Of a stretch of DNA of 64,000 nt, positions 63,741 to 64,000 are shown in pieces; the stretch's first letter is position 1; every line of letters begins with the position of its first letter. This DNA comes from Notospermus geniculatus. Its lineage: Eukaryota; Nemertea; Pilidiophora; Heteronemertea; Lineidae. The notes under the pieces were generated by a model. It saw only the letters and a program-made list of their open reading frames with translations. It was not told the origin of the DNA and ran no database searches. The stretch lies in assembly GCA_002633025.1 (NCBI GenBank), contig NMRB01001130.1, positions 100,874 through 164,873 on the forward strand, written 5' to 3'. The translations under genes and the position numbers were made by a program.

Positions 63741-64000
63741 TAGAACTGCATATTTGCTGGTTCAGGTTACCGTAACAGGAATGTTAAAGGAGCACATTAT
63801 GCAATCTCTTTTATGGGTATTTTGACTGCCGACGTAGAGGGAGCCTCCTAGTGGCAGCAATACGAACTACAAAAAAACATTACAAAATGTACGTAGTAAA
63901 TCGGGTCCAATTGCCGACAACGTAGTCAGTCCCTGGGGTTTGAGAGTGGCACGCATGGCGATGGTGGGGCCAGCTGCGGAGAAAAAGTGGCAATAACGGG

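Overview
This is animal genomic DNA with introns and almost no dense coding. The transposon mix (BEL/Pao retroelement, CR1/L2-group non-LTR retrotransposon with a 2A peptide, hAT, very many foldback MITEs), the abundant palindrome TAGGCCTA and the gene fragments (PAN/apple-like secreted protein, carbohydrate sulfotransferase) fit a marine invertebrate deuterostome (echinoderm, hemichordate or cephalochordate). I cannot decide which from the sequence. Five single 'n' characters (39214, 41289, 42914, 52869, 60273) behave as collapsed assembly gaps, because element structure changes abruptly at several of them.

Layout. 1-13 kb is a MITE landscape: a tandem foldback array (3.1-5.05 kb), tRNA-like SINE modules, degenerate telomere-like repeats, GCCC hairpins, and a run of three foldback elements sharing TTAA junctions (9.9-11.13 kb). 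13-20 kb holds ACCTTGACCT tandem repeats, two CAGTATA-rich inverted elements and one probable type II membrane protein exon on the minus strand (17859-18038). 20-25 kb is nested transposons with clear target duplications. 25.7-27.7 kb is a large minisatellite enclosing and followed by candidate exons. 28-33 kb has a 259-bp tandem duplication and more foldbacks. 33.2-34.8 kb is the best host gene model: a two-exon minus-strand gene for a secreted PAN/apple-like protein. 36.3-37.5 kb is a piggyBac-like non-autonomous element. 38.7-44 kb is a TTAA-bounded element carrying a broken BEL/Pao retrotransposon and further insertions. 47.1-48 kb is a dead LINE endonuclease split by a MITE. 51.7-54.35 kb is a minus-strand hAT-transposase-like gene in two exons, with the catalytic middle absent from the assembly. 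55.6 kb is a probable minus-strand terminal exon. 56.6-60.3 kb is a damaged non-LTR retrotransposon with ORF1 and a 2A-endonuclease ORF2. 61.86-62.07 kb is the last exon of a plus-strand carbohydrate sulfotransferase.

The genes do not form an operon or pathway; they are isolated fragments in a transposon-dominated region. The strongest biological signals are the 2A ribosome-skipping motif behind a hydrophobic leader in ORF2, the hAT-like gene with three SUMO-interaction-like motifs and host-type splice sites, and a superfamily of TTAA-targeting foldback elements that insert at each other's boundaries.
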